The notes: generated by a model from the letters alone, not told the origin. Shown: positions 1-7,755, counted from the first letter of the stretch. The stretch is DNA of 19,673 bases from JAPLDB01 sp964356415 (GCA_964356415.1 CAYHHK010000074.1:1-19673); one strand, 5' to 3'. Numbers and translations: made by a program.

Positions 1-150
1 GATGAGCTCACAGCAACTGCGAATGAATTATCATTGACAAATAAAACGGGGACATATCTTATTGAAATAACAAATCAGAATGATGAGAAGGTGGGATTTT
101 TTAAGGGGACTGTTTACAGGACTTCAAAGGAATATTTTAAGGAGAAGTAG
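1..150 (+). CDS. 3' end of an unidentified gene (partial)
   Basis: Frame 1 is open from the first base of the window to a TAG at 148-150 and gives 49 C-terminal residues; the start lies outside the window. The tail contains a GTYLIEI strand followed by a lysine-rich stretch. This is loosely like the last strands of a T9SS type A sorting domain, but no PNP box is visible, so the resemblance is weak. The next gene begins 28 bases downstream on the same strand, so the two could be co-transcribed. I do not recognise the family. Confidence 0.55.
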   Translation, partial: DELTATANELSLTNKTGTYLIEITNQNDEKVGFFKGTVYRTSKEYFKEK

Positions 151-177
151 AATGGAGGGTACGTTAATAAGAAAGTT

Positions 178-858
178 ATGTGCAATACTGTGATGTCTCT
201 GCAAAAATTAACCTTTTTTCTTTTTATTTTGACCCTGGATGTATTTGGACAGGAAACAAAATTGATCACAATTAAATTTGCATATTCTGAACAAATCTCA
301 GAGCGATATTCTGTATTAAAATCTGATGGAAATACAAAACATGGTGAATATACCTCCTATCGTAAATTACCCGAGAGTGACTTTGAGGTGGTTAAAAAAG
401 AAAACATGGGAATTGAAAATTATATTAAATCTAAAGGGAATTATAGTAACGGAAAAAAGAACGGCTATTGGATTGAATATACTAAAGGTGTGAAGTCTCA
501 GGGTAACTATACAGTAGGGAATAAAACCGGTATTTGGTCGACATTTCAAGAAAAAGGACAAGTGATAGAATACTATGACTATGACAAAAAGTTAAAACTG
601 TCACCAACTATCAATGTCACGAGCATGAAATATCCGATAATGGCGAGAGAAAATAACATTGAAGGAGTTGTTACAGTCCAGTACAGAATGAATTCTGATT
701 GTACCTTCTCTAATATCTCAATAATTAAAGGGCTAACTGCTGAATGCGATTCAGAAGCTGTAAGATCGGTTCGTAAACTTGAAGAATATAGTAAAATTTA
801 TGTGGTTGCATGCAATGACTCATTGATAAAATTAGATGTAAAGTTTACACTTCATTGA
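178..858 (+). CDS. Secreted MORN-repeat protein with TonB-like C-terminal domain
   Basis: The 226-residue product has a hydrophobic signal sequence ending near FGQ (residues 7-25). A second ATG at 193 (MSLQKL) gives a cleaner signal peptide and may be the true start. Residues 55-137 carry MORN/YwqK-type repeats (HGEYTSY, KKNGYWIEY, GNKTGIW). These usually form beta-hairpin ladders in exported or outer-surface proteins. Residues 149-226 look like a TonB C-terminal domain: KYPIMARENNIEGVVTVQY, then a conserved SEAVRSV helix. In Bacteroidota this domain is common as a periplasmic module even without ExbB/ExbD, and here there is no N-terminal anchor helix plus proline-rich linker as in classical TonB. 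The role is therefore probably envelope protein binding, not energy transduction. The family assignment is good and the function is unknown. Confidence 0.85.
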   Translation: MCNTVMSLQKLTFFLFILTLDVFGQETKLITIKFAYSEQISERYSVLKSDGNTKHGEYTSYRKLPESDFEVVKKENMGIENYIKSKGNYSNGKKNGYWIEYTKGVKSQGNYTVGNKTGIWSTFQEKGQVIEYYDYDKKLKLSPTINVTSMKYPIMARENNIEGVVTVQYRMNSDCTFSNISIIKGLTAECDSEAVRSVRKLEEYSKIYVVACNDSLIKLDVKFTLH

Positions 859-916
859 GAGAAATGTACCTGCACATAGCATCTCCATCCAATATCAACG
901 TTCATCATCTAATAAA

Positions 917-2122
917 ATGAAACAAGCATATATCATAAACGGAGTCCGCACTCCCATTGGAAACCTCGGAGGCGCACTTGCATCCATACGCACAGATGAT
1001 CTCGCAGCCATTGTACTTGCTGAGTTAATTAAAAGAAATCCATCCATCGATCCGAAAGAAATCGGCGATGTCATTCTCGGCTGCGCAAACCAGGCAGGAG
1101 AAGACAACAGGAATGTTGCGCGCATGAGTGCATTGCTGGCGGGTTTGCCCATTTCAGTTCCCGGTGAAACCGTCAACAGGTTATGTGCGTCCGGTATGTC
1201 GGCTTGTGTAGCTGCGGCCAGGGTTATTCAAACCGGCGACGCTGAGCTGATGATTGCAGGCGGAGTGGAAAACATGACACGCGGACCGTGGGTGATTTCA
1301 AAAACATCAACGCCTTATGGACGTGATGCACAAATGTTCGACAGCAGTTTTGGCTGGAGGTTCATAAACCCAAGGATGAAGGAAATGTTTGGTACTGATG
1401 CAATGGGTGAGACGGCTGAAAATCTGGCAGACAGAGATAAAATTTCAAGGGCAGATCAAGATCAGTTTTCATTGTGGTCGCAGCAGAAGGCAACAGCCGC
1501 ACAACTGCGCGGAAGATTTGCAAAAGAGATTGTAGCTGTTACAATTCCTCAGAAAAAGGGTGATGCTGTAGTTTTTGATAATGATGAATTCATTAAACCC
1601 GCTTCAACAATGGAAGGACTTTCAAAATTAAAAGCGTCATTCAGGAAAGAAGGAACCGTTACCGCAGGCAATGCCTCAGGATTGAATGACGGAGCTGCTG
1701 CATTGTTGCTGGCATCTGAAGAAGCAATTAAGAAATATACTCTCAAACCACTCGCAAGAATTGTATCATCCGCAGTTATTGGAGTGGAACCACGCATCAT
1801 GGGAATTGGTCCCGTGGAAGCAAGTAACCGTGCGCTTAAAAAAGCCGGACTTACCTGGAATGACATTGACATCATCGAATTAAACGAGGCATTCGCTGCC
1901 CAATCCCTTGCCTGCACCCGTTCCTGGGGTTTGGCAGATAACGATCCGAGAATAAATCCGAACGGAGGCGCCATTGCTTTAGGTCATCCGCTGGGTATGA
2001 GCGGGGCCAGGATTCTGCTGTCGGCTGCGATTGAACTTCATGAGAGCAAGAAAAAGTTTGCGCTGGCAACCATGTGCATCGGAGTAGGGCAGGGGTATGC
2101 TGTTGTCGTAGAAAAGTGTTGA
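917..2122 (+). CDS. pcaF: 3-oxoadipyl-CoA thiolase (acetyl-CoA C-acyltransferase)
   Basis: This 401-residue thiolase cleaves 3-oxoadipyl-CoA to succinyl-CoA and acetyl-CoA, the last step of the beta-ketoadipate and phenylacetate pathways. The nucleophile is Cys90 in NRLCASGMSA. The catalytic His357 sits in GGAIALGHPLGMSGAR and the proton-relay Cys387 in CIGVGQG. Substrate-class signatures recalled from PcaF/PaaJ are GCANQAGEDNRNVARM (55-70), GWRFINP (146-152) and VTAGNASGLNDGAAA (248-262). They match that subfamily better than FadA or AtoB, and the length equals the family norm of 400-401. No other pca or paa gene is in the window, so it could also serve general beta-oxidation. The ATG at 917 begins at the conserved MKQAYIINGVRTPIG N-terminus. 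It ends before a repeat-rich gap and a terminator pair. Confidence 0.93.
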   Translation: MKQAYIINGVRTPIGNLGGALASIRTDDLAAIVLAELIKRNPSIDPKEIGDVILGCANQAGEDNRNVARMSALLAGLPISVPGETVNRLCASGMSACVAAARVIQTGDAELMIAGGVENMTRGPWVISKTSTPYGRDAQMFDSSFGWRFINPRMKEMFGTDAMGETAENLADRDKISRADQDQFSLWSQQKATAAQLRGRFAKEIVAVTIPQKKGDAVVFDNDEFIKPASTMEGLSKLKASFRKEGTVTAGNASGLNDGAAALLLASEEAIKKYTLKPLARIVSSAVIGVEPRIMGIGPVEASNRALKKAGLTWNDIDIIELNEAFAAQSLACTRSWGLADNDPRINPNGGAIALGHPLGMSGARILLSAAIELHESKKKFALATMCIGVGQGYAVVVEKC

Positions 2123-2144
2123 GAATATAAAGACCGGAAAAACG

Positions 2145-2262
2145 GAATAATGAATAACGAATAACGAACAAGGAACCTTGAATGATGAAATAAATCCTAA
2201 AGATTTCTATATTAATCATTCCCTGTTCGACATTCGATATTTGACTTTAAGGTAACTCCTCC
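2145..2262 (+). repeat. MITE-like palindromic repeat, copy 1
   Basis: This shares several nearly identical blocks with 2305-2440: GAATAATGAATAACGAA at the left, GAAATAAATCC in the middle, and CATTCCCTGTTCGACATTC on the right, followed by TAACTCCTCC. The left end and the segment reading CCCTGTTCGACATTCGATAT are imperfect reverse complements, and the inner arms (GAATGATGAA and ATTAATCATTC) are also complementary. The whole unit could therefore fold as one long imperfect hairpin. It encodes no protein. The minus-strand peptide SLFVIRYSLF that it generates is a translation of repeat DNA. Confidence 0.75.
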
Positions 2263-2304
2263 CTCATTCTCATATGGGTACTTAGATGGAAATCAACTAC
2301 AACT

Positions 2305-2440
2305 GAATAATGAATAACGAACAAGCCCGCCCGTGCCGGTACGGACAGGGAAGGTTGAATAATGAAATAAATCCCGAAGACTTCTTCATTCATCATTCCC
2401 TGTTCGACATTCGATATTTGCATTTAGGATAACTCCTCCG
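2305..2440 (+). repeat. MITE-like palindromic repeat, copy 2, with a GC-rich insert
   Basis: Second direct copy of the repeat at 2145-2262. It has the same outer blocks but carries about 25 extra bases at 2326-2350. The insert is GC-rich in an AT-rich unit and has an imperfect palindromic core (CCGTGCCGGTACGG at 2331-2344). It sits exactly where copy 1 reads GAACAAGGAACC, so copy 2 looks like a repeat into which a second small palindromic module was inserted, or from which copy 1 lost it. Confidence 0.75.
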
Positions 2441-2484
2441 TCGCACAGGGACAACCTAGCATCATTGAGAAATGCTGAAAAACA

Positions 2485-2518
2485 AAAAGACCATCACATT
2501 ACGGGGTGATGGTCTTTT
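2485..2518. terminator. Bidirectional terminator-like hairpin
   Basis: A perfect 13-base-pair stem (left arm 2485-2497, AAAAGACCATCAC; right arm 2506-2518) encloses an 8-base loop. Runs of A on the left and T on the right let it act on either strand. It lies between the convergent thiolase (plus) and LytTR regulator (minus) genes, which is where a shared terminator is expected. Confidence 0.7.
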
Positions 2519-2519
2519 C

Positions 2520-2545
2520 AGAAGCTTACAGGGCTTCTTTTTTTT
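2520..2545 (+). terminator. Rho-independent terminator
   Basis: Stem AGAAGC (2520-2525) and GCTTCT (2533-2538) with a 7-base loop, followed at once by a run of eight T (2538-2545). It directly follows the hairpin at 2485-2518, forming a tandem terminator for plus-strand transcription coming from the thiolase gene. Confidence 0.72.
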
Positions 2546-2740
2546 GTTGCTAACTAACCATTATAGCAGACTAAACAGGGGGCTACTGATTTGAAAGAAC
2601 GTTTGGTATGTTTTCAATACCGTGACAAAGAAACGTTCACACCGTCCGCAATCATAGCAGCAATGAGTAAATCCGCATTCTGACTGAGTATTTGGTTGTT
2701 CCTGATGAGTAATTGGTGACAGAACTGGTTCAGGTTGCAT
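2546..2740. other. Rest of the thiolase-LytTR gap, no assigned gene
   Basis: Between the terminator and the LytTR stop codon the minus strand has two short open frames. One runs from an ATG at 2738-2740, immediately after the regulator's TAG, to 2561 and would give a cysteine-rich 59-residue peptide. The other overlaps it, has no ATG, and reads like an amphipathic helix (NADLLIAAMIADGVNVSL) before stopping near 2616. Neither has recognisable homology or a clear start, so no gene is called. The second may be a decayed gene fragment. Confidence 0.35.
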
Positions 2741-3484
2741 CTAAAAACGCTCAAGCATTTTCAGGAATTTGTCCTTTCTGTTGCGGGCAATGTTTATCGT
2801 TGCGCCGTCATTCATCACAAGGTATCCGCCGCTTCCCCTGACGTACTTTTTTACGGAAGCAAGATTTACAAAATGTGAATTGTGAACCCTGAAAAATTCT
2901 GTACTATTTACTGATTCTTCAATTTCCTTGAGTGTTCGTGTGACCACAATCTGTTCGCCATTTACCATGTAGATGGTTGTGTAATTGCTTTCTGATTTGC
3001 AATGCATGATATCCTTCACATTGACGAATATAAATCCTTCAAAAGTGGGCAGAGCAATACGTCGGTTTTTATTTACGGCACTCAGGCTTTGAGCAAGCTG
3101 TTCGAATTTCTGATTTCGTGTACGTACTTTTTTCTCAACGAGGCGGTCAATGGAATCTTTCAGCTCTTGTGGCTTTATGGGTTTTGTCAGATAATCAAAT
3201 GCATTGCTTCTAATGGCATCAAGCACATATTCATTGTAAGAGGTAGTGAAGATGACTTCAAAATCTATGTCGCCAACGAGCTTAAGCATTTCGAACCCTG
3301 ACATCCCGGGCATTTCAATATCCAGTAGTACCAGGTGCGGCAAAAGTTCCCGGATTACTTTAACGCCTTCTTCAGGGGTATTGCAAACCGCCAGGATTTC
3401 TACGTTATTACAGTGCTCTGAAATCGTATCAACCAGTGCCACCTGGCTAAACTTGTCATCTTCTACAATTACACATTTGATCAT
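2741..3484 (-). CDS. LytTR-family response regulator
   Basis: A 247-residue two-domain regulator of the AlgR/AgrA/LytR class. Receiver domain, residues 1-120: acidic pocket Asp9/Asp10 in IVEDD, phospho-acceptor Asp55 in LVLLDIEMPG, Thr81 and Lys101 in YLTKPIKP. The LytTR DNA-binding domain is at about 144-247, with FIFVNVKDIMHCKSESNYTTIY and FFRVHNSHFVNL. The start is set at MIKCVIVEDD; an upstream ATG at 3514 only adds ten residues ahead of the conserved receiver strand. LytTR regulators of Bacteroidota normally pair with a LytS/YehU-type (His_kinase) sensor in the same operon. None is adjacent here, so it is an orphan and its target is unknown. It is divergent from the lysyl oxidase gene with a 189-base gap, so it could affect that promoter, but no site supports this. 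Confidence 0.92.
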   Translation of the reverse strand: MIKCVIVEDDKFSQVALVDTISEHCNNVEILAVCNTPEEGVKVIRELLPHLVLLDIEMPGMSGFEMLKLVGDIDFEVIFTTSYNEYVLDAIRSNAFDYLTKPIKPQELKDSIDRLVEKKVRTRNQKFEQLAQSLSAVNKNRRIALPTFEGFIFVNVKDIMHCKSESNYTTIYMVNGEQIVVTRTLKEIEESVNSTEFFRVHNSHFVNLASVKKYVRGSGGYLVMNDGATINIARNRKDKFLKMLERF

Positions 3485-3560
3485 AGCATGGTGTGAAGCA
3501 GCGAATATAAACACATAATTTCAAGAAAGCGATTATGGAATTCGGTTAGGTATTAAAGCC

Positions 3561-3610
3561 TGAAAGATCCCTCACTCGCCCTCATGAATCAGGGCGAGTT
3601 CGGGATGACA
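3561..3610 (+). repeat. REP-like element with hairpin
   Basis: The left part, TGAAAGATCCCTCACTC (3561-3577), matches 17397-17413 at 16 of 17 bases. The right part, TTCGGGATGACA, resembles the other arm of the same family near 17514-17525. Between them is a perfect 8-bp hairpin (CTCGCCCT at 3575-3582, AGGGCGAG at 3591-3598). It lies in the divergent gap between the LytTR regulator and the lysyl oxidase protein. Confidence 0.7.
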
Positions 3611-3673
3611 GCCATCATGGTCTAGCGTATTTGGTTACATTTTTTTAATACCTTTCGTAAAAATTTCTGTACC

Positions 3674-6010
3674 ATGAAAAAACTAATATCGGTATTTTTT
3701 CTCTTTTTTCTTTTTGCATCACTAAAATCACAGGCATCCTGTGGAGTTGGCTTCTCTGAAGTAATCATCCAGATCATTCCGGATACATGGCCATACGAAA
3801 CATCATGGAGCCTTGTTGACATAGGCGGGCTTCCCATTGACACCGGGACTTCTGAAGGTGATACCATCTGTATTCCGACCGGATCATGTGCGGTTTTTAC
3901 AATTTATGATTCATACGGAGATGGAATCTATGCTCCCGGTGGTTATTGGGTTTATGTTGATGGTGTGATGGTTGCACATGGTGATGCTTTCGGTTATCAG
4001 GCACAGTTTGCCATTGCCTGTCCGCCCGGATCATTCTGCACTTCACCAATCCCATTGACAGCTTATGGAAACTATACTGCTTCGTTTGACGATTCATGGT
4101 TCAGCTATACATGCGACAGTACTGCGACTTATAATTTTTCTACTTGTGGATTGAACACCTGTAATACACAAATATGGGTTTATGATTTATGCCCCGCAAC
4201 CCCGTATGTTGAAGGTCCTCCGGGCACTTATGCATATAACAATGATGCGGCCTGTGGTTTGCAGGCTGATTTGAATGTGGTGCTTATTGATGGTGAGACA
4301 TATTACATCCGCATCGGAGACAGTCAAAATGATTGCCCTGATTCCATTCTGTTTTCATTCAGTTATGTAGGTCCTGTGCAAGGTTGTACGGATCCGGCTG
4401 CATGTAATTTCAATCCTTCGGCAACAATTGATGATGGCAGTTGTATTTATTTTCCTAACCCGAATTGTGCAGGACCGGATCTTGAATTTGATTCTGCCTC
4501 ATTTGTCAATTCTCTTTCTCTCACAACGGTGGGTGCAAGTACCTGTGATGTGAATGAAGGTTGTGTTACAGGGTATGGTACACGCTATGTGATTTCTTTT
4601 ACCTCGAAAATTGATAATGTCGGTACGCTGGATTACTGGATCGGAAACCCGTCTTCAAATCCGAATATGTTCAACACGCTAAACTGTCATGGTCATGCAC
4701 ATTTTGAAGGATACGGGGACTACAGGCTGATCGATATGTTCGGATACCTTCTGCCTGCCGGTCATAAAAACGGTTATTGTGTGATGGATCTCTGCGGTTT
4801 CGGTCAGTATACTTGTGGTAACATGGGCATCTCCGTAGGGTGTTATGATGCTTATGGATCAGGAACCCAATGTCAGTGGATAGACATTACAGATGTTCCT
4901 GATGGAGATTATCGCCTGGCCATTGTATTTAATCCTCTTCATCTTCCCGATGCTGCCGGTCATCACGAAATAAATTACCTCAATAACGCCACACAGATTT
5001 GCATCAACATCAACCGCAATGGCGGAAGTCCTGCTTTTACGGTTCTGCCAAACTGCACCCCTTTTGTGGATTGCTCAGGAATACCGGGTGGAACCGCAAT
5101 GCCTGATTGCCAGGGATTATGCAACGGACCGGCAGTGTTTGGCGATGTTTACAATGACGGGGTTTTGGATTCAATGGATATTCCGATGTACATGAGCATC
5201 ATTGAGAATAATTCTTTCCCTGCTACAACCTGCAACGACCTGAACGATGATAGCACCCTTAGCGTATTTGATGCTGTTCTTGCCAACTGGTGTCTGAGAA
5301 CCGGAAGCCTGCCGGGACAGCACAACCATTGCCAGTTTCCGAGGAATATTTTTAATCCTTCTGATACCGCCGGACTGTACATTGGTAACCATGATTTCAA
5401 TCAACAATGGGTAGATATCAAGATCAATAATTTTTATACAGATGTGAAGGGATACCAGTTCACCATGCACGGACTTGATATTCAAAATGTCGTGAGCATG
5501 ATCAATCCGTCAGAATTTCCTGCTGACATACGTTTCAATGCTGCCACCAATGAAATTTTTGCGCTCAGCCCCGTGGATTCATTCATTCACCGCACCTCCA
5601 TACCACGCATTGTTTGCCGCATCTATTACAGCAACATTACAGATACCATGATTTGCATCAGCAGCATCCGTGAAATTGTAAACAGCAATGCAGAAAGAAT
5701 GGTTACGAATATTGACGGCAACTGTATTACAAATATCCCGCTGGGGATTGTCACAGCTCCTGTGCAGTCTGCAGCACTTGCAGTAATTCCAAATCCGGCG
5801 ATGGAAAAAGCATTGCTGCATGTGGAAGGAATTGTTTCTGTGCAAAGCATTCACATATCCGACCTCACTGGAAAACTTTTTGAGGTTCCTGTAACTCCTT
5901 CAAAGGACAACTGGTACGAAATGGATTTGCAATATCTTCCGAAAGGAATTTATCTGATTCGCGTGGAAGATGAAAAAGCGAGAGGGATTGCGAAGCTGGT
6001 GAAGATTTAA
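3674..6010 (+). CDS. Secreted T9SS protein with a lysyl oxidase domain
   Basis: The 778-residue product has a signal peptide (1-20). Next is a Bacteroidota surface beta-domain (about 28-97, with YETSW and DSYGDG), a cysteine-containing pre-peptidase-like domain (118-232) and a GCTDPAACNFNP motif (237-248). Residues 268-447 match lysyl oxidase: copper histidines 339/341/343 in CHGHAH, GHKNGYC with Lys365, GCYDAYG with Tyr394, and CQWIDITDV. Lys365 and Tyr394 occupy the positions that form the LTQ cofactor in animal LOX, so an active copper amine oxidase acting on peptidyl lysine or other amines is plausible. Dockerin/EF-hand-like calcium loops follow (490-535, DVYNDGVLDSMD), then a cohesin-like beta-sandwich (568-684). 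The T9SS type A sorting domain is at 703-778. It acts outside the cell or on its surface. Substrate is unknown. Confidence 0.9.
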   Translation: MKKLISVFFLFFLFASLKSQASCGVGFSEVIIQIIPDTWPYETSWSLVDIGGLPIDTGTSEGDTICIPTGSCAVFTIYDSYGDGIYAPGGYWVYVDGVMVAHGDAFGYQAQFAIACPPGSFCTSPIPLTAYGNYTASFDDSWFSYTCDSTATYNFSTCGLNTCNTQIWVYDLCPATPYVEGPPGTYAYNNDAACGLQADLNVVLIDGETYYIRIGDSQNDCPDSILFSFSYVGPVQGCTDPAACNFNPSATIDDGSCIYFPNPNCAGPDLEFDSASFVNSLSLTTVGASTCDVNEGCVTGYGTRYVISFTSKIDNVGTLDYWIGNPSSNPNMFNTLNCHGHAHFEGYGDYRLIDMFGYLLPAGHKNGYCVMDLCGFGQYTCGNMGISVGCYDAYGSGTQCQWIDITDVPDGDYRLAIVFNPLHLPDAAGHHEINYLNNATQICININRNGGSPAFTVLPNCTPFVDCSGIPGGTAMPDCQGLCNGPAVFGDVYNDGVLDSMDIPMYMSIIENNSFPATTCNDLNDDSTLSVFDAVLANWCLRTGSLPGQHNHCQFPRNIFNPSDTAGLYIGNHDFNQQWVDIKINNFYTDVKGYQFTMHGLDIQNVVSMINPSEFPADIRFNAATNEIFALSPVDSFIHRTSIPRIVCRIYYSNITDTMICISSIREIVNSNAERMVTNIDGNCITNIPLGIVTAPVQSAALAVIPNPAMEKALLHVEGIVSVQSIHISDLTGKLFEVPVTPSKDNWYEMDLQYLPKGIYLIRVEDEKARGIAKLVKI

Positions 6011-6337
6011 TTGCAGTTACAAGACAAAACTCGATTTTTTGTCGTTGATGACAGGTCTTCTTCTTCCTTTCATCTTCTTTACTCCCTTTACTGTGAAAAT
6101 AGATAACAGAAGTGAATATGCCAGATGCCAAAGGCTTGGCAACAATATCATGTTTGAATAAAATACTACCTGCGATTTAGCTTCCTATTAGCACATCTTC
6201 AAATCTGTCAATCTTCAAATGGTTCTTCGTGGTTTTAGTATGTCTGAACAGCATCATTTTCACCAGTTCTGGTGATTGTGGCTCAAGGATTTAATATTGA
6301 TCTTTGAGGAATCAAACAATTTTCTCTCTCAATAACT
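6011..6337. other. Intergenic region upstream of the 6338 gene
   Basis: A 327-base gap between two plus-strand T9SS genes. After the lysyl oxidase stop there is only a weak hairpin (GACAAAA 6023-6029 with TTTTGTC 6037-6043), not followed by a T-run. The notable content is the inverted repeat at 6260-6275, listed separately. Just downstream, TAATATTG (6292-6299) resembles a Bacteroidota -7 box with one mismatch. No small gene was found. Confidence 0.5.
6260..6275. promoter_or_regulatory. Candidate 7-2-7 operator upstream of the 6338 gene
   Basis: TCACCAGTTCTGGTGA is a perfect 7-bp inverted repeat with a 2-bp spacer, ending 62 bases before the ATG at 6338. A 16-mer differing at one base sits at 8457-8472, upstream of the LuxR-type response regulator. 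Spacing of 7-2-7 is the geometry known for NarL-type dimers. Binding by the regulator encoded at 7756-8424 is inferred. Confidence 0.5.
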
Positions 6338-7732
6338 ATGAAAAACATCAACATCATTGCTACATTCTTGATTGTTTCTATTGTATCTCTTCCGTCTTTC
6401 GCCCAGAAGGAATCCAATAACTGGTATTTCGGAATTCATGCAGGCATTTCATTTAATAGCGGAGCTCCTGTTGCACTTACCAATGGATCCTTGTCAACAC
6501 ATGAAGGTGTGGCTTCGGTTTCTGACAGTAGTGGTAATCTCTTGTTTTATACCGACGGAAAAATAGTCTATGATGCAACGCATGCTTCGATGCAAAACGG
6601 GACAAACCTTACCGGTAATGCTTCTTCCACCCAAAGCGCCATCATTGTAAAGAAACCCATGAGCAATTCCCTGTATTTCATTTTTACCATGGGTGATATT
6701 ACCAGTTCAGCCGGTTTAAGATATTCCATTGTTGATATGACACAAAACGGAGGACTTGGTGCAATCACTATGAAAAATGTCCTCGTTTATTCTTCAGCCC
6801 GCGAAAAACTGACTTCTTTGAAGCATGCCAATGGAACTGATTATTGGGTATTGATCAATGACTATAATAATGACCAGTTGCGGGCCTATCGCCTTGATAG
6901 TAATGGGCTTGATACTTCTGCCGTTGTCAGTAACGCCGGTCCCATTCGCTACGGTACATTTTCGTATTCTCTGGGTTATCTTAAAGCCAACAGGCAAAAT
7001 AACAGGCTGGCAATCGGAACCTGGACGCTAGGAAATTTTATCGTACTTGATTTCGATAACAGCACCGGCATTGCAGATTCCAGCGCACGTCTTGATCTCC
7101 AGGGAACGGCTTATGCCTATGGGGTTGAGTTTTCACCGGACGGGAATTTGCTATACTGTTCCACACTTTCAGGAACCCAGGAGATTTTGCAGTTTGACCT
7201 TTCTTTTGGTAGCGATTCTTTGATTTTCGCAAACCGGTATGTAGTTACAACAGGTACGAGTCCGGGATGTTCCGGTTTTCGTTATGGTGCACTTCAGCTC
7301 GGTCCGGATGGAAAAATTTACGGTGTGAATGTTTGTGACTCTTCGCTATTTGCAATTAACAATCCCGATATGCCGGGAGTAGCGTGTGGGTTTGTTTCGC
7401 AGGCAGTATCGCTGGCAGGTGGAATCTGTGACCTGGGTCTTCCTAACCTGATTTCCCATGATGTGTTTCCCCCTGCTTCTGTTCAGGAATTTAAAAAAGA
7501 TAAAACCTTTGTGGCTTATCCAAATCCGGCAACAAGTGTTTTGTATGTGAAGTGCAAATCCATCATCAAATCAATAAGGATTACTGATGCTATCGGAAGG
7601 CTTGTTTACACAGCGCATATCAATGCACCAACCGCCAAAGTGAATACCGGTGAAATGCAATCAGGAATTTATTTTTTGCAGATTCAAACGTCTGGCGGAT
7701 CGTCGGCACAAAGGATCCTGGTCGGGCAATAG
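6338..7732 (+). CDS. Secreted propeller-like protein with T9SS sorting domain
   Basis: The 464-residue product has a signal peptide (1-23, cleaved near FAQ). Residues 27-370 resemble a beta-propeller family common in Bacteroidota surface proteins: NNWYFGIHAGISFNSG, THEGVASVSDSSGNLLFYTDG, then SSTQSAIIVKKP. Repeated blades follow, such as VEFSPDGNLLYCST and LQLGPDGKIYGVN, the latter two like PD40/WD40-type strands. The T9SS type A sorting domain occupies about 391-464 (FVAYPNPATS, GIYFLQIQ, then a short basic end), so it should be exported and attached to the surface or released. No catalytic residues are apparent, so an adhesive or scaffold role is a guess. It is convergent with the LuxR-type regulator, only 23 bases apart, and its upstream region holds the shared inverted repeat. 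Confidence 0.88.
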   Translation: MKNINIIATFLIVSIVSLPSFAQKESNNWYFGIHAGISFNSGAPVALTNGSLSTHEGVASVSDSSGNLLFYTDGKIVYDATHASMQNGTNLTGNASSTQSAIIVKKPMSNSLYFIFTMGDITSSAGLRYSIVDMTQNGGLGAITMKNVLVYSSAREKLTSLKHANGTDYWVLINDYNNDQLRAYRLDSNGLDTSAVVSNAGPIRYGTFSYSLGYLKANRQNNRLAIGTWTLGNFIVLDFDNSTGIADSSARLDLQGTAYAYGVEFSPDGNLLYCSTLSGTQEILQFDLSFGSDSLIFANRYVVTTGTSPGCSGFRYGALQLGPDGKIYGVNVCDSSLFAINNPDMPGVACGFVSQAVSLAGGICDLGLPNLISHDVFPPASVQEFKKDKTFVAYPNPATSVLYVKCKSIIKSIRITDAIGRLVYTAHINAPTAKVNTGEMQSGIYFLQIQTSGGSSAQRILVGQ

Positions 7733-7755
7733 TCACAGCCTGCTTCCCGGGAACA

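Noticed and set aside
1872..2219. 115-residue minus-strand open frame at the thiolase 3' end
   Set aside because: Half is antisense to the thiolase and the rest (SLFVIRYSLF) is translated repeat sequence.
2561..2740. 59-residue minus-strand open frame directly after the LytTR stop, in the same frame
   Set aside because: An odd cysteine-rich composition, no recognisable homology, and an equally plausible overlapping frame. Stop-codon readthrough is not supported by anything visible.
7744..7753. TTCCCGGGAA palindrome in the 23-base convergent gap
   Set aside because: Only 10 bp with no T-run and no second copy noticed; chance is likely.
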